From NCBI GenBank assembly GCA_020698575.1, contig CM036254.1, positions 34,779,393-34,843,392 of the forward strand: a DNA stretch of 64,000 bases, in the 5' to 3' direction. The position numbers were made by a program, and so were the translations under genes. The notes beneath the pieces are model-generated. The model saw only the letters and a program-made list of their open reading frames with translations. It ran no database searches and was not told the DNA's origin. The stretch comes from Bostrychus sinensis. Its lineage: Eukaryota > Chordata > Actinopteri > Gobiiformes > Eleotridae. This document shows, one piece after another, positions 34,357 through 45,634 of this stretch (position 1 is the stretch's first letter; every line of letters starts with the position of its first letter).

Positions 34357-34420
34357 CATTCATTCATTCATTCAAACTTTATTAAGGACACAGAGCATCT
34401 GGTCCATAGAGGGAAATACA

Positions 34421-34492
<72 letters not shown>

Positions 34493-36837
34493 AATAATAA
34501 TAATAGTAAAAGAAATACATTGTATATGTATTATACATAAAGGCAGGATTGCCAGTGACTCCACATTTTAGATGTAGAATTACATAATTTCATGACTCTG
34601 CACATGAATGAATAAATAAAATGCCATATAACACCTGCATAAGATCGTACACCACAATTTACAAACACATGACCTGCACTACAATGTCTCGGGACCTTCA
34701 GTAAGATCCTCATGGAGTCATTGTATGCAACTGTCAGTCTTTGCAGACTCCTCTTGTTGTAGCTGCACCACAAGTGTGCAGTATACAAAGGGCAGAAAAA
34801 AGTTCTAAAAAGTATAATTTTAACATCAGCCGAGCACATGTTGAACTTAGGGACGAGCATATTTGCCTGCCCATATAGTTTACATTTCTGCCTATGCATG
34901 TCTCTGTCGTCTGAGAGGTCACTGGTGACTTAATGTCCAAGATATTTAATCTCATCAGTGACTTGGAGAACATGTCCCCTCAAATAAAAATCAGGAAATA
35001 CAAGTTTTTGATCCTTTATTTTTACAATCATGATGTTACTTTTTACAGCATTTATATTTGGCCTACCAGCTCCAACCCAGGCCTTAAATGCCCGCTGAGC
35101 TTCAGCATGCGATTTTTAACTAATTTGTTCCATCCCAGTTTACCACTACAAGTGCTGTTCCTACTTTTACACAGAGGCCTACCAGACCTCATAATGGCAT
35201 TCAAAATAGCGTCATACAGGAGGCACAAGTGTGCACTGTATTCTTGATTAGTACAGTTAACATCACCACACAATATGGCATCTTTAGGTAACTTGATATC
35301 TTTAACATACTTAATCAGTTCTTCAGGTGTATGTAAAGACTTCCTCACAGTTAAGATTAGACCAATCTAGACGCTCACTATTTACAGAAGCATTGACTGT
35401 TGTCAATTTAGGTATATTATCCAAATTACAATAAATAATAAGTGGCATATGATGACATGTAGCCATATTGTAGTTGGTCTGCATATTAACAATGGAGGCA
35501 TGTGCATCAGCAGAAACATATACAGTGATCGAGCCATGATGTGTGCCAAGCATCACTGACATATGTATAGCTTTCAGCAGGCAAGAGCACCTGACTGGAC
35601 AGTACTAATCCACTTTCAGAACAAAACTGTCTCAAATGTCTGCCAAAAGAGGATCTATCATCAGAAATGTCAGCATTCATATCTCCAACTATATAGATAC
35701 AAATACAGTCGTTATCCAGCATGAATGACCTAACACCTGGCAATCTATTTTATGTATTTTCAGTTTACTCATATGGTGTATATACATTTAAAACAATAAA
35801 TGTCCCATCATTGCAATAAACTCAAGCCCAATAGGCCAGTCCATCCCAGTCTTAGCACTTTAACCATACTATCATAGGTCTTTCGCCAAAAGATAGCAAC
35901 TCCATCCAATATTCTGCCTTTAATTAGTTTAGAGTTTAGATCAGTAGTGGACTCCCCAGCCCCATGAAAATCCCTGTGTAGTCCATTGAGCCGATCTAGG
36001 TCCTGTTTGGCCAAAAAGGTCTCTTGTATGCATAGCACATCACAGGTTTCAAGGAGCTTGTCCACAATAATCCGCCGTGCTTTATCCTCTTCACTGTGCC
36101 CCACACGCAGTCCACGCACATTATAAGACACAAAAGAGAACGTCATAATTTTCATTCATATTCTTAACTATTACTCTCATTTACTGAGCCACAGTCCTCA
36201 CGGATGACTCCCTGCGTAGCCAAGAGATGGCCTAAAGCAGAGTCCCACACAGTTCCGTGCACAGATCCCGGTCTGCACGCTTCATAATAGTGGCGTATAT
36301 ATATGTCCCAGCTGGCCATAGGTCTGTGTCATACATAGCTGCAGTATCATTACATTCCGCTGTAACGTGGAACAAACTACAAGGTGAAGCAATCTTTTTA
36401 CTTGTGACTGTCTTGTTGTTAAATTTCCCCATGAGATATTCACGTAAAATGTCAGCTTCAAGTGCAGGATCAAAACAAGTGGCAAACAGGCTCACCAGCT
36501 TAGTTGTTATAGCCTGGATGCTGCTAGCAGTGCTTGTGCCGGAGAGAGAGAGCTTCTTGTCAACAACAGACTGAGGCACATGCTTTCGCCGACCTTCTTT
36601 AACAACCATGGTCCATTCCCTGGGAGAGGCATGACTTTCAGCAGGCTCGTTGTCATCTACATGATCCTGTATCTCCACTGACACCGCAGAGCTAGACATC
36701 CTCACCACTCCTTCACATAAAGCACATTCCCCTATGTCCACTTAAAAGCAACCCGGCTATCAATGTTCTCTGTAGACAGTTGCAGATTTTCGCAGACATT
36801 GGCCTGCTCCTCAAGTGTCTTCCTCAAACAAGCACTT
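34357..36837 (-). pseudogene. APE-type LINE, 3' part: end of ORF1, endonuclease, C-terminal RT piece
   Basis: Read on the minus strand. 36741-36232: C-terminal part of ORF1. 36155-35808: start of ORF2 with the endonuclease-type beginning SFVSYNVRGLRVGHSEEDK, then VLCIQETFLAKQDLDRLNG with the catalytic Gln-Glu-Thr. 35743-35507: YIVGDMNADISDDRSSFGRH, the endonuclease Gly-Asp-x-Asn-Ala block. 35348-35052: the region after the endonuclease. 34899-34531: KLYGQANMLVPKFNMCS and a Pro-Leu-Tyr-x-x-His-Leu-Trp block, typical of the region after the reverse transcriptase core. The catalytic RT core between about 35050 and 34973 is deleted, and stops and shifts break the rest. The 3' end is AATAAAGTTTGAATGAATG. 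Confidence 0.88.
34421..34505. repeat. (AAT)n(AAC)n(AAT)n microsatellite
   Basis: About 85 bp: AAT, then AAC, then AAT units. It lies in the 3' UTR part of the LINE. The N- and I/V-repeat frames on either strand are artefacts. Confidence 0.95.
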
Positions 36838-37665
36838 GAGTGTCTCTTTCACTAAAACCTACATGTCAGGTTGGAGACCTAGGGGTAATCATGGACTCAG
36901 ATTTGAACTTCAGCAGTCACATTAAATCTATAACATCATCAGCATTTTACCATCTCAAAAACATTCCCAGAATCAAAGGTATACTGTCTGAACTAGACCT
37001 AGAGAGACTTATTCATGCATTCATCTCCAGCAGGTTAGACTACTGTAACGGTCTGCGCACTGGACACACTAAACGAGCTGTAAGACAGCTGCAGGACGTC
37101 CAGAACACTGCTGCTCAGGTCCTGATTAAAACCAGGAAGTACGACCATATTAGTCCTGTCCTCAGGTCTCTGCACTGGCTTCCTAACACTTGAAACAGCT
37201 CTGCTTGTGTACAAGTCTCTCCATGGCTTAGCACCACAGTACATCTCTGACCTGTTGGTCCCATATGAACCATCTCAGACTCTGAGAACCTCAGGGACAG
37301 GTCTCTGCTGGTCCCAGAGTCAGGACTAAACTCGGTGAAGCAGTGTTTCAGTTTTATGCAGCTAAACTCTGGAACAGTCTTCCTGACGATGTTAGACAAG
37401 GCCTCTATTCTGACAATGTTCAAGTCCAGACTTAAAACTTACTTCTTTTTAACTGTGCATATGTCAACTGAAAGTGTTTTATCTCCACTCTTCTTTTTTA
37501 ATTTAATTTTAAAAGGATTCTTAATTATAATTTTTAAATTTGATCTTATTATTTTAATTCTAATTCTTGTCTTTGTACTTTTAAACTTGCCTTTTTTCTG
37601 TACTTTTTACTTTGAATTACTCTGTGTATGAATTGTGCTGTACAAATAAACTTGCCTTGCCTTGC
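36838..37665 (+). pseudogene. L2-clade LINE 3' fragment inserted into the ORF1 of another LINE
   Basis: The + frame 36840-37193 reads VGDLGVIMDSDLNFSSHIKS, then LERLIHAFISSRLDYCNGL and HWLPNT. This is the C-terminal part of an L2-type reverse transcriptase (Leu-Gly-Val-x-x-Asp-x-x-Leu, Ser-Arg-Leu-Asp-Tyr-Cys-Asn, Leu-His-Trp-Leu-Pro). It continues in another frame (VYKSLHGLAPQYISDLLVPY). The 3' end is TGCTGTACAAATAAACTTGCC with TTGCC repeats. The flanks carry CACTT on both sides (36833-36837 and 37666-37670), a short target-site duplication. The host ORF1 coiled-coil sequence resumes on the far side. Confidence 0.92.
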
Positions 37666-38125
37666 CACTTCCCGGCTAAGTTGCTCCACTCTACATAGTA
37701 GCGCTGAGGCGTCCATACTCCCAAATCCTATGACCGGCAAGTTATCCAGATAGTGTGACACAAAGCGTGGGATATTTTCACCACTTTCATTGAGCACTTT
37801 CAAACATGCATTAATATTATTTATATCCTTCTGTGCCCCCATGTGCGCAATATTACGCAATGTTGTCTTAGGGCAAACTTCAAAGAGAATCCTTTTTGAT
37901 TCCTCAATCCATTCAGAAGAAAAGTTGTTAGTGGCCAGCATTATAATTTCATCCTGCTTCAAAGTATGCAACTTAACAACCAGAAAAGTTTGTTAGTTCA
38001 TCTTCAACAATGACTCTACCATTTGATGTTTTATAAATCTCAGGTTTTTCATGCCGTCAAGCACTGCTGCCAGCAGCACCACCACAGCACCCTCCTCATG
38101 ACACACATAATGTTTGTCCTCAAAT
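37666..38125 (-). pseudogene. APE-type LINE, 5' part: N-terminal ORF1
   Basis: The minus frame 37971-37549 begins MHTLKQDEIIMLATNNFSSE, then an ILFEVCPKTTLRNIAHMGAQ stretch, ENIPRFVSHYLDNLPVIGF and a coiled-coil start (LLCRVEQLSREVA) that is cut by the L2 insertion. The coiled coil goes on at 36832 (CLRKTLEEQANVCENLQL) in a shifted frame. This N-terminal layout (Asn-Ile-Pro-x-Phe-Val, then Leu-Pro-x-Ile) is what I remember of ORF1 in some fish LINEs. No start of the element was found beyond 38125, where an L2 tail begins. Confidence 0.82.
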
Positions 38126-38535
38126 ATCAATTCAATTCAATTCAATTCAATTCAGATTTATTTGTATAGCCCAGTATCACAACAAAAGTCTCCTCAAAGG
38201 GCTTCACAAACAGTTAATCAAACATAAACACACAATCAGACAACACAAACAATAACTACACTAAACCGACCCAGGACACTCCTGTCCTTAGACCCTCCTT
38301 CTCAATAAGGAAAAACTCCCAAAAAAAAAACAGCTGTGGGAAAAAAGAAGAAACCTTATGGAGCCCAACTGAAGGAGAGATCCTCTCCCAGGACGGACAG
38401 GCAATGCATCTAGGACTGTTAGTTCATTAGCTCATCTATAGGATCATAGTTCACTCTGTATGGATTCATCCAGGGAGTGGGGTGAGGTAGGTTGAGGAGG
38501 TCCAGAGGATGCAGCAGGGCCTCATCCAGACAGGT
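38126..38535 (-). mobile_element. L2-type LINE 3' UTR (copy 2, one seed unit)
   Basis: On the minus strand it ends GGGCTATACAAATAAATCTG then AATTG repeats, the L2-type tail. Before it come GAAGCCCTTTGAGGAGAC, ATTGTGTGTTTATGTTTG, CTGGGTCGGTTTAGTGTAG, CACAGCTG and CTGGGAGAGGATCTCTCC. One CACACAATCAGAC motif is present at 38228-38241. This single-unit copy is the reference state for the satellite at 42598. Confidence 0.92.
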
Positions 38536-40390
38536 GAGTATATCAGAATACTTTAATTGAAATAAGACACTTGGAGTATTCTGATCTTATTCACATTATT
38601 GCTGCATGTAAACAACTTGCTTGTTCTCACCATTTTTGCTGAAGTTATGGTGGCTTTGTGCCATTATTCTTTGCAAAACATGCTCGCAGTTATAAGCAAC
38701 AGCTGTTTCCAGTTTTAGAGGACATCATGAGGCTCTCACTTGTAAAACAAGTATCATGTTTATTTTTAAAATTATATTAACACAAGTCAAACTAGTGATG
38801 TTATATGTAGTCAGTTGTTAAAATGTAGGGTCAGTTGTCTCAGGTCAACAGGTGCCTTTAAACTGCCCTGAGTAAATGGTTGTCTGTCTGTGTATGTCTC
38901 TGTCACCCCTGCAACTAATTGGCCACTCTCCAGTCTTGCCCAAGGACACAATGCAGTCTCTACACCCTTCTATATTGTCAATGGAAGGACACTCTATTCA
39001 CTTAACTAATTGGACATGCCTGCAAAAGTTTCTTAAGCCTCTATCGTTAGTCTAGTTTAGATTTATGGGAAAAGATTCACATCAACAGTACAGTGCAACT
39101 GCATAAATAGTAGCAGTAGAAGTAGTAGTAGCGGTGAAATGCACTGATATCAACACTACATGTAACCAAACATAAGGAGCGTTACATAACCTGGTACAAG
39201 GAAACTGCATCTTGTCTTCCCACTTGTTGGGTGTGGCAGTAAAGTCAAGTTCTTTATTTCAGGGCAAGTTTTAAGTTTGCCAACAGCAACTAGCCCTTTA
39301 GTGATACTAGATGAAAAATGATGTGGCTATACATATACAAAAACAAAACAAATCCTCCAAAAACATTTTCAGATTTAAATGTTTTATAAGGAGCAATTTT
39401 TCAGTTTTTCTTTTCTTTTCAGTATACAATAAGACAGACAATAATCAAAACAAAAAGACAAAATTTCCCTCGACTCCTTTCTGTCTCTCTCCCACCTGTT
39501 TTAATCTCACTGAGACATTACTTAGTGACTCAGAGATAAGCAACAAATGGTAGCTATCTTTCAAAATGCTATTTTCATCATATCATTTAAGATGAATCAT
39601 ATGTGCTCTAAATGAAGTATTTCACATATTTATTAAATCCATAACTTTAAAGATGGAGCTTCTTGCTTTTTTCCAGAATCTCTGTATTTTTTTTTCAACC
39701 AGAGCCAATATGAAATGAATTGTTGTTAATTATCCTCCAGAATTTGAATACTTTGTTCTTCTTCTCATGTGCCTCTGTAGACTTCAGAGGTTTTTAAATA
39801 GGGTTATCAGCTTTTCTGAATTAGCTTCATTAAGTTGATCTGGGAATGCCATGTTATATTCCTCTAAATGTGACGTCTAACTTGAAGAAACCTGCAAAAG
39901 CCAGAGCTGTCTGAATTATACTTTGTCCTTGAAGAACATTTTTATTATATTGTTTTCGGTAGCTGTTGTTGTTTAACTGCGTCATATGAGTCATTGCTAT
40001 AATTGGCTATAACAAATCAAGCTAGAGGCGTCATTAGCGGGTGTGTTATGCAATCACTTTCAAATATTCTACAGAAAGTTTCTCCTCCTATACAAAAGCT
40101 TTTAATTGTAGGCATTCCAGATTGATATAACACTAACTTTGTGCTAACGTTATATGAATGTAGTACTAGGGCTTTTACAGGACAGTCTCTAGGCATTTTT
40201 TAAACTAGTTTCCTCAGACATTTATTTGTGGTTTGTCAGTACTGCAGGAGTAAACATGACCTCTGAATCTGAGCTTATCCATATCCTTCAATAGGGGCAC
40301 AGGAAAGGACACCAGAAAAGTTTCCTTCTGCATCTCAAAGGTTATGACGCAACCCAGAGTGTTTAAAAGAAGCTTCCCCTTCCCTCAAAG
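38536..40390. other. Intron stretch with a possible SINE piece
   Basis: 38877-38990 has GGTTGTCTGTCTGTGTATG, TAATTGGCCACTCTCCAG and GCCCAAGGACACAATGCAG, probably a SINE body fragment. 39110-39135 has a short AGTAGTAG run. The rest shows no gene and no clear repeat. Confidence 0.4.
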
Positions 40391-40765
40391 TCACCTGCTG
40401 CTTAGATCCTGATTGTATGGTAATGGCTGTTTTTACCATGCACCATCATGTGCATCTGCCTCCGCCCACTGCAGCTTCTTCAATAATTAAAAACCACTCA
40501 GCGCAGATGAAAGACCCGAGCGGGAGAGCTATTCTCATTCGGCGCAGAGCTATACCTTTGATATGTCAGCCTCCATTTCACCTGAGTCCCCCTCCTGTCT
40601 GCGGGCCGCTCTGTTCTGTGAGCCCGGAGGTGCATGTCTCTCAGCTGGGCGCTTCTCTGAGCATGGACCACTGCCACGAGTGCATTTGCTCCACTGTCAA
40701 GGATACAAACAGATCTGATATGAGGCAGGACTGCCAGCAGGGTGTGTTGTATGGTAGTACATAGT
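40390..40765. other. Non-repetitive block with overlapping open frames
   Basis: Both strands stay open for about 100 codons (40417-40764 +, 40498-40800 -), and the block is GC-richer than its flanks. The + frame begins MVMAVFTMHHHVHLPPPTAA. I recognise no domain and see no splice or promoter support. It could be a conserved element, an exon of an unknown transcript, or chance from composition. Confidence 0.3.
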
Positions 40766-40861
40766 CTGTAATCTAAATGCAAGAAGAATATTAATAACAA
40801 TGTAGTTATGTATAGTCCAGAACAAAATCATAAGAAAAATGTAAAATCTTTACATTTTGCA

Positions 40862-41112
40862 GTTCAATTTCAATTCAGTTTTATTAGTATAGCCTAGTAT
40901 CACAGTAACAGTCCCCTCAAAGGGTTTTACAAACAGTTAATCAAACAACACACAATCAGACATAACACACAATCAAACACAAACGATAACTACAGTAAAC
41001 TAAGACCCAGGACATCTCTGTCCTTAGACCTTCCTTCTCGGTAAGGAAAAACTCTAAAAAAATAAAATAAAAAAAAACTGTGGGAAAAAAAGAAGAAGCC
41101 TTATGGACTTGC
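40862..41112 (-). mobile_element. L2-type LINE 3' UTR (copy 3, two seed units)
   Basis: Same element as at 38126. The seed region here is already doubled: CACACAATCAGACATAA followed at once by CACACAATCAAACAC (40950-40981). Other landmarks are CTCAAAGGGTTTTACAAAC, AAACTAAGACCCAGGAC and AAGAAGCCTTATGG. The tail on the minus strand is short. Confidence 0.92.
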
Positions 41113-42310
41113 ACTATTAGATCATAACAATGTTGTAAGTAGAGCTTCAACATGCACAAAAGAGAATTTGGAGAAAGGGACAACAAATCGAGAGGCTTTA
41201 TTGAAAACTGCTGTCAAACTGTTCATCAGCTGATCTACAGTTTGAGACCATAGCCTTAAAAAGTTCAAATCTGAACAAATGTCATGTCATTTTCTGTCAG
41301 GGAATCAGACTGTGACGACCTCCTGATGGCAAAAACAAAAAAGCTTTCTGGCTTTGAATAAAGCAACTAGGGCTGTTAAGTAGCACGAGTCCTAAAGTCA
41401 TCTAAGAACATGCCACCGCTGCCGATGCAGACCCCCCAATAATTTACCTGCACTGTGAAGACACAAGTTCTTCCTTGATCAAAATTAAGGCTCTTACTGA
41501 CAAGAGGTTTAAAGAACAAAGACCATCTTCAAAAGTCACATCTCATCTTAAGCCACAAATCTGCCCATTTGGGCTGTGCAAGGGAGCACCATGCATGGGA
41601 CATTAAAAAAAAATAATGGAAGGGACGGAAAATGTTAGTCTGACTAGAAAAAATGTAAGTTGAAATTTTCTTTTCATTTTAATTAGAAGTTTATATAAAC
41701 AAAGCATAATTTTAATCATTTTGATGGTTCCCAATAGTGGCTCCTAGTAATAAAAGTTTTACAAGTCCATTATACAGTTAGTCTTCTTCTCTTCAAGTAA
41801 ACCCTTGAAAAATGCTTCTTTCAAGGAAACAAAATTCCCTTTATAATTGGAACATTGTAACTTGAAGGAACCAGTCAGTGACCAGCCTCAAGTCAGTTTT
41901 AAATATATTTTGACCAGTGACTCTCACACCAGTTTGAGTAACCCTTTGTGCATTTGTGTGGCTATTCAGGAGAACCAGTGGGCAAAGGAGCTTTGACTGG
42001 TCAACTTGGAAAAGCTGCTTGGAAATCAAATCATTGCTTACTTACTGTGTAAACTTGCATCCCCTTGAGTGTGGTGCACTTAACAGCAACACTTCCACTT
42101 TATGAAATGGGTTCAGTCCCATTGATCTCCATTAGTATGTAACCCTATTACAAAGTTTACTACATCAGATCTGATAAACTATCAACCAGGCTGATTACAG
42201 GAAAAATGTGAGAATAACCCCTCATATTTTTCCTACAGTCAGCCTGGTTGAAAGTTTGTCCTTAGACCTTAGATGGAAGTCAATGGGACAGAGCCCTTTG
42301 ATTTCCAGTA
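41113..42310. other. Intron stretch, no gene seen
   Basis: No repeat recognised, apart from a pair of opposing CAACCAGGCTGATTACAGG and CAGTCAGCCTGGTTGAAAG at 42184-42202 and 42237-42255, which form a weak inverted repeat. Confidence 0.4.
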
Positions 42311-42314
42311 TACA

Positions 42315-42485
42315 GTAGCTCATTATGTAAAGCCCTTCGCCCACTAACCAGAAGTTTGGCGTACCAGCATTGCATTCCTCTGTTGTGTCTTTTGGCAAGA
42401 CACTTTACCCATCTTGCCTCCAGTGTTGGTGTGACTGTGTGTTTTGTGTGACTAAGTGAATGAAAAATGTACCGAATTTAAAGTG
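42315..42485 (+). mobile_element. tRNA-derived SINE, decayed
   Basis: ACAGTAGCTCATTATGTAAAG (A-box side), CCACTAACCAGAAGTTTGG, TTTTGGCAAGACACTTTACCC and a worn tail AATTTAAAGTGACTTG. Similar in subtype to the copy at 6583. It ends shortly before the L2 remnant at 42568. Confidence 0.7.
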
Positions 42486-42597
42486 ACTTGTGTTTAGAAA
42501 AGCTCTATTTAAATTAGATGCGGTATTATTAATAGTAGAATATGACTATATCAGTTCATTTAAATTTTCGCCTCAAAGGGTTTTACAAACAATTAGT

Positions 42598-45128
42598 CAC
42601 ACAATCAAACATGAACATACAATCACACCTAAACACACAATCAGACATAAACACACAATCAGACATAAACACACAAACATAAACACACAATCAGACAGAA
42701 ACACACAAACATAAACACACAATCAAACATAAACACACAATCAGACATAAACACACAATCAGACATAAACACACAAACATAAACACACAATCAAACATAA
42801 ACACACAATCAGACCTAAACACACAAACATAAACACACAATCAAACATAAACACACAATCAGACCTAAACACACAATCAGACCTAAACACACAAACATAA
42901 ACACACAATCAAACATAAACACACAATCAGACCTAAACACACAATCAGACATAAACACACAATCAGACATAAACACACAATCAGACATAAACACACAATC
43001 AAACATAAACACACAATCAAACATAAACACACAATCAGACATAAACACACAATCAGACATAAACACACAAACATAAACACACAATCAGACATAAACACAC
43101 AAACATAAACACACAATCAAACATAAACACACAATCAGACATAAACACACAATCAGACATAAACACACAAACATAAACACACAATCAGACATAAACACAC
43201 AAACATAAACACACAATCAAACATAAACACACAATCAGACCTAAACACACAATCAGACATAAACACACAATCAGACATAAACACACAATCAGACATAAAC
43301 ACACAATCAGACATAAACACACAAACATAAACACACAATCAGACATAAACACACAAACATAAACACACAATCAAACATAAACACACAATCAAACATAAAC
43401 ACACAATCAGACATAAACACACAATCAGACATAAACACACAAACATAAACACACAATCAGACATAAACACACAAACATAAACACACAATCAAACATAAAC
43501 ACACAATCAGACCTAAACACACAAACATAAACACACAATCAAACATAAACACACAATCAGACCTAAACACACAATCAGACCTAAACACACAAACATAAAC
43601 ACACAATCAAACATAAACACACAATCAGACCTAAACACACAATCAGACATAAACACACAATCAGACATAAACACACAATCAGACATAAACACACAATCAA
43701 ACATAAACACACAATCAAACATAAACACACAATCAGACATAAACACACAATCAGACATAAACACACAAACATAAACACACAATCAGACATAAACACACAA
43801 ACATAAACACACAATCAAACATAAACACACAATCAGACATAAACACACAATCAGACATAAACACACAAACATAAACACACAATCAGACATAAACACACAA
43901 ACATAAACACACAATCAGACATAAACACACAATCAGACATAAACACACAATCAGACATAAACACACAATCAGACATAAACACACAAACATAAACACACAA
44001 TCAGACATAAACACACAAACATAAACACACAATCAAACATAAACACACAATCAAACATAAACACACAATCAGACCTAAACACACAATCAGACATAAACAC
44101 ACAATCAGACATAAACACACAATCAGACATAAACACACAAACATAAACACACAATCAAACATAAACACACAATCAAACATAAACACACAATCAGACCTAA
44201 ACACACAATCAGACATAAACACACAATCAGACATAAACACACAATCAGACATAAACACACAATCAGACATAAACACACAAACATAAACACACAATCAGAC
44301 ATAAACACACAAACATAAACACACAATCAAACATAAACACACAATCAAACATAAACACACAATCAGACATAAACACACAATCAGACATAAACACACAAAC
44401 ATAAACACACAATCAGACATAAACACACAAACATAAACACACAATCAAACATAAACACACAATCAGACCTAAACACACAATCAGACATAAACACACAAAC
44501 ATAAACACACAATCAAACATAAACACACAATCAGACCTAAACACACAATCAGACATAAACACACAAACATAAACACACAATCAAACATAAACACACAATC
44601 AGACATAAACACACAATCAGACCTAAACACACAAACATAAACACACAATCAGACATAAACACACAATCAGACATAAACACACAAACATAAACACACAATC
44701 AGACATAAACACACAAACATAAACACACAATCAAACATAAACACACAATCAGACCTAAACACACAATCAGACATAAACACACAAACATAAACACACAATC
44801 AAACATAAACACACAATCAGACCTAAACACACAATCAGACATAAACACACAAACATAAACACACAATCAAACATAAACACACAATCAGACATAAACACAC
44901 AATCAGACATAAACACACAAACATAAACACACAATCAGACATAAACACACAAACATAAACACACAATCAGACATAAACACACAATCAGACATAAACACAC
45001 AATCAGACATAAACACACAAACATAAACACACAATCAGACATAAACACACAATCAGACATAAACACACAATCAGACATAAACACACAAACATAAACACAC
45101 AATCAGACATAAACACACAATCAGACAT
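42598..45128. repeat. 18/14-bp satellite array, about 150 units
   Basis: The main unit is AAACACACAATCAGACAT (18 bp). Variants are AAACACACAATCAAACAT, AAACACACAATCAGACCT and a 14-bp form AAACACACAAACAT, which is the 18-mer without TCAG. The order of variants is not random: the pattern around 42815-43116 recurs at 43513-43814, an offset of 698 bp, giving a higher-order repeat. The minus-strand open frames (for example 42815-43084, 43513-43782, 44001-44294) only translate the array (repeating Cys-Val-Phe-Met-Ser-Asp) and are not genes. Confidence 0.97.
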
Positions 45129-45130
45129 AA

Positions 45131-45546
45131 GTGGGGCACCAGTACAATTACCTGGGTACAATAACTGATGACAGGCTGACTTTTGAGGACCAGGTGGATG
45201 CTCTTTTCACAAAAACTAATCAGCGGATGTATTTTTATCAAAGCTCAGATATTTTAAGGTTGACTGCACTTTTATGAGAATGTTTTATTTGTGCTTTATT
45301 GAATCTGTTTTTACCTTTTCTTTTCTTTGTGGGTTTGGAGCACTTTTGTTAAAAAAACAAAAAGCACTTTCAGGGCATGGTGCACACATGCGGGAAGATA
45401 GCAGGAGCACCCTTCACTGACCTGCAGGACATCTACAGGGCACAGATTTTAAAAAAGGGCCCGACATTGGTATTTTAAATCAGTCTCTGTAGTGTCATTA
45501 AATGATTTTATTTATTCTATTTATGTTACTGTTTGCTGTTTACTGT

Positions 45547-45578
<32 letters not shown>

Positions 45579-45634
45579 AGTGCTGCTGTAAAACAATTTG
45601 CCCCTCGGGGATAATAAAGACTCCTTGAACCTTG
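45131..45634 (+). pseudogene. CR1/Rex-type LINE 3' fragment inserted in the satellite
   Basis: The first 40 codons read YNYLGTITDDRLTFEDQVDA, then LFTKTNQRMYFYQSSDILRL, a reverse transcriptase C-terminal stretch (Tyr-Leu-Gly-x-x-x-Asp-x-x-Leu, then Gln-Arg-x-Tyr-Phe). Farther on come GGTGCACACATGCGGGAAG and CTGCAGGACATCTACAGGGC in broken frames. The 3' end is TTGCCCCTCGGGGATAATAA then AGACTCC. Satellite units lie on both sides: the array stops at 45128 and two units resume at 45635. A (GT)n run lies at 45553-45577. Confidence 0.88.

Noticed and set aside
34316..34564. Poly-Asn and poly-Ile/Val frames
   Set aside because: They are translations of the (AAT)n/(AAC)n microsatellite in a LINE 3' region.
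36257..36574. 105-codon + strand frame
   Set aside because: It is antisense to the LINE ORF1 C-terminal part.
42815..44326. Many minus-strand open frames of repeating Cys-Val-Phe-Met-Ser-Asp
   Set aside because: The 18-bp unit is a multiple of three, so the array stays open by itself. There are no splice sites or promoter, and the sequence is purely tandem.
42598..45128. CRISPR-like array
   Set aside because: There are no unique spacers; the whole array is made of repeat variants, and the DNA is vertebrate.
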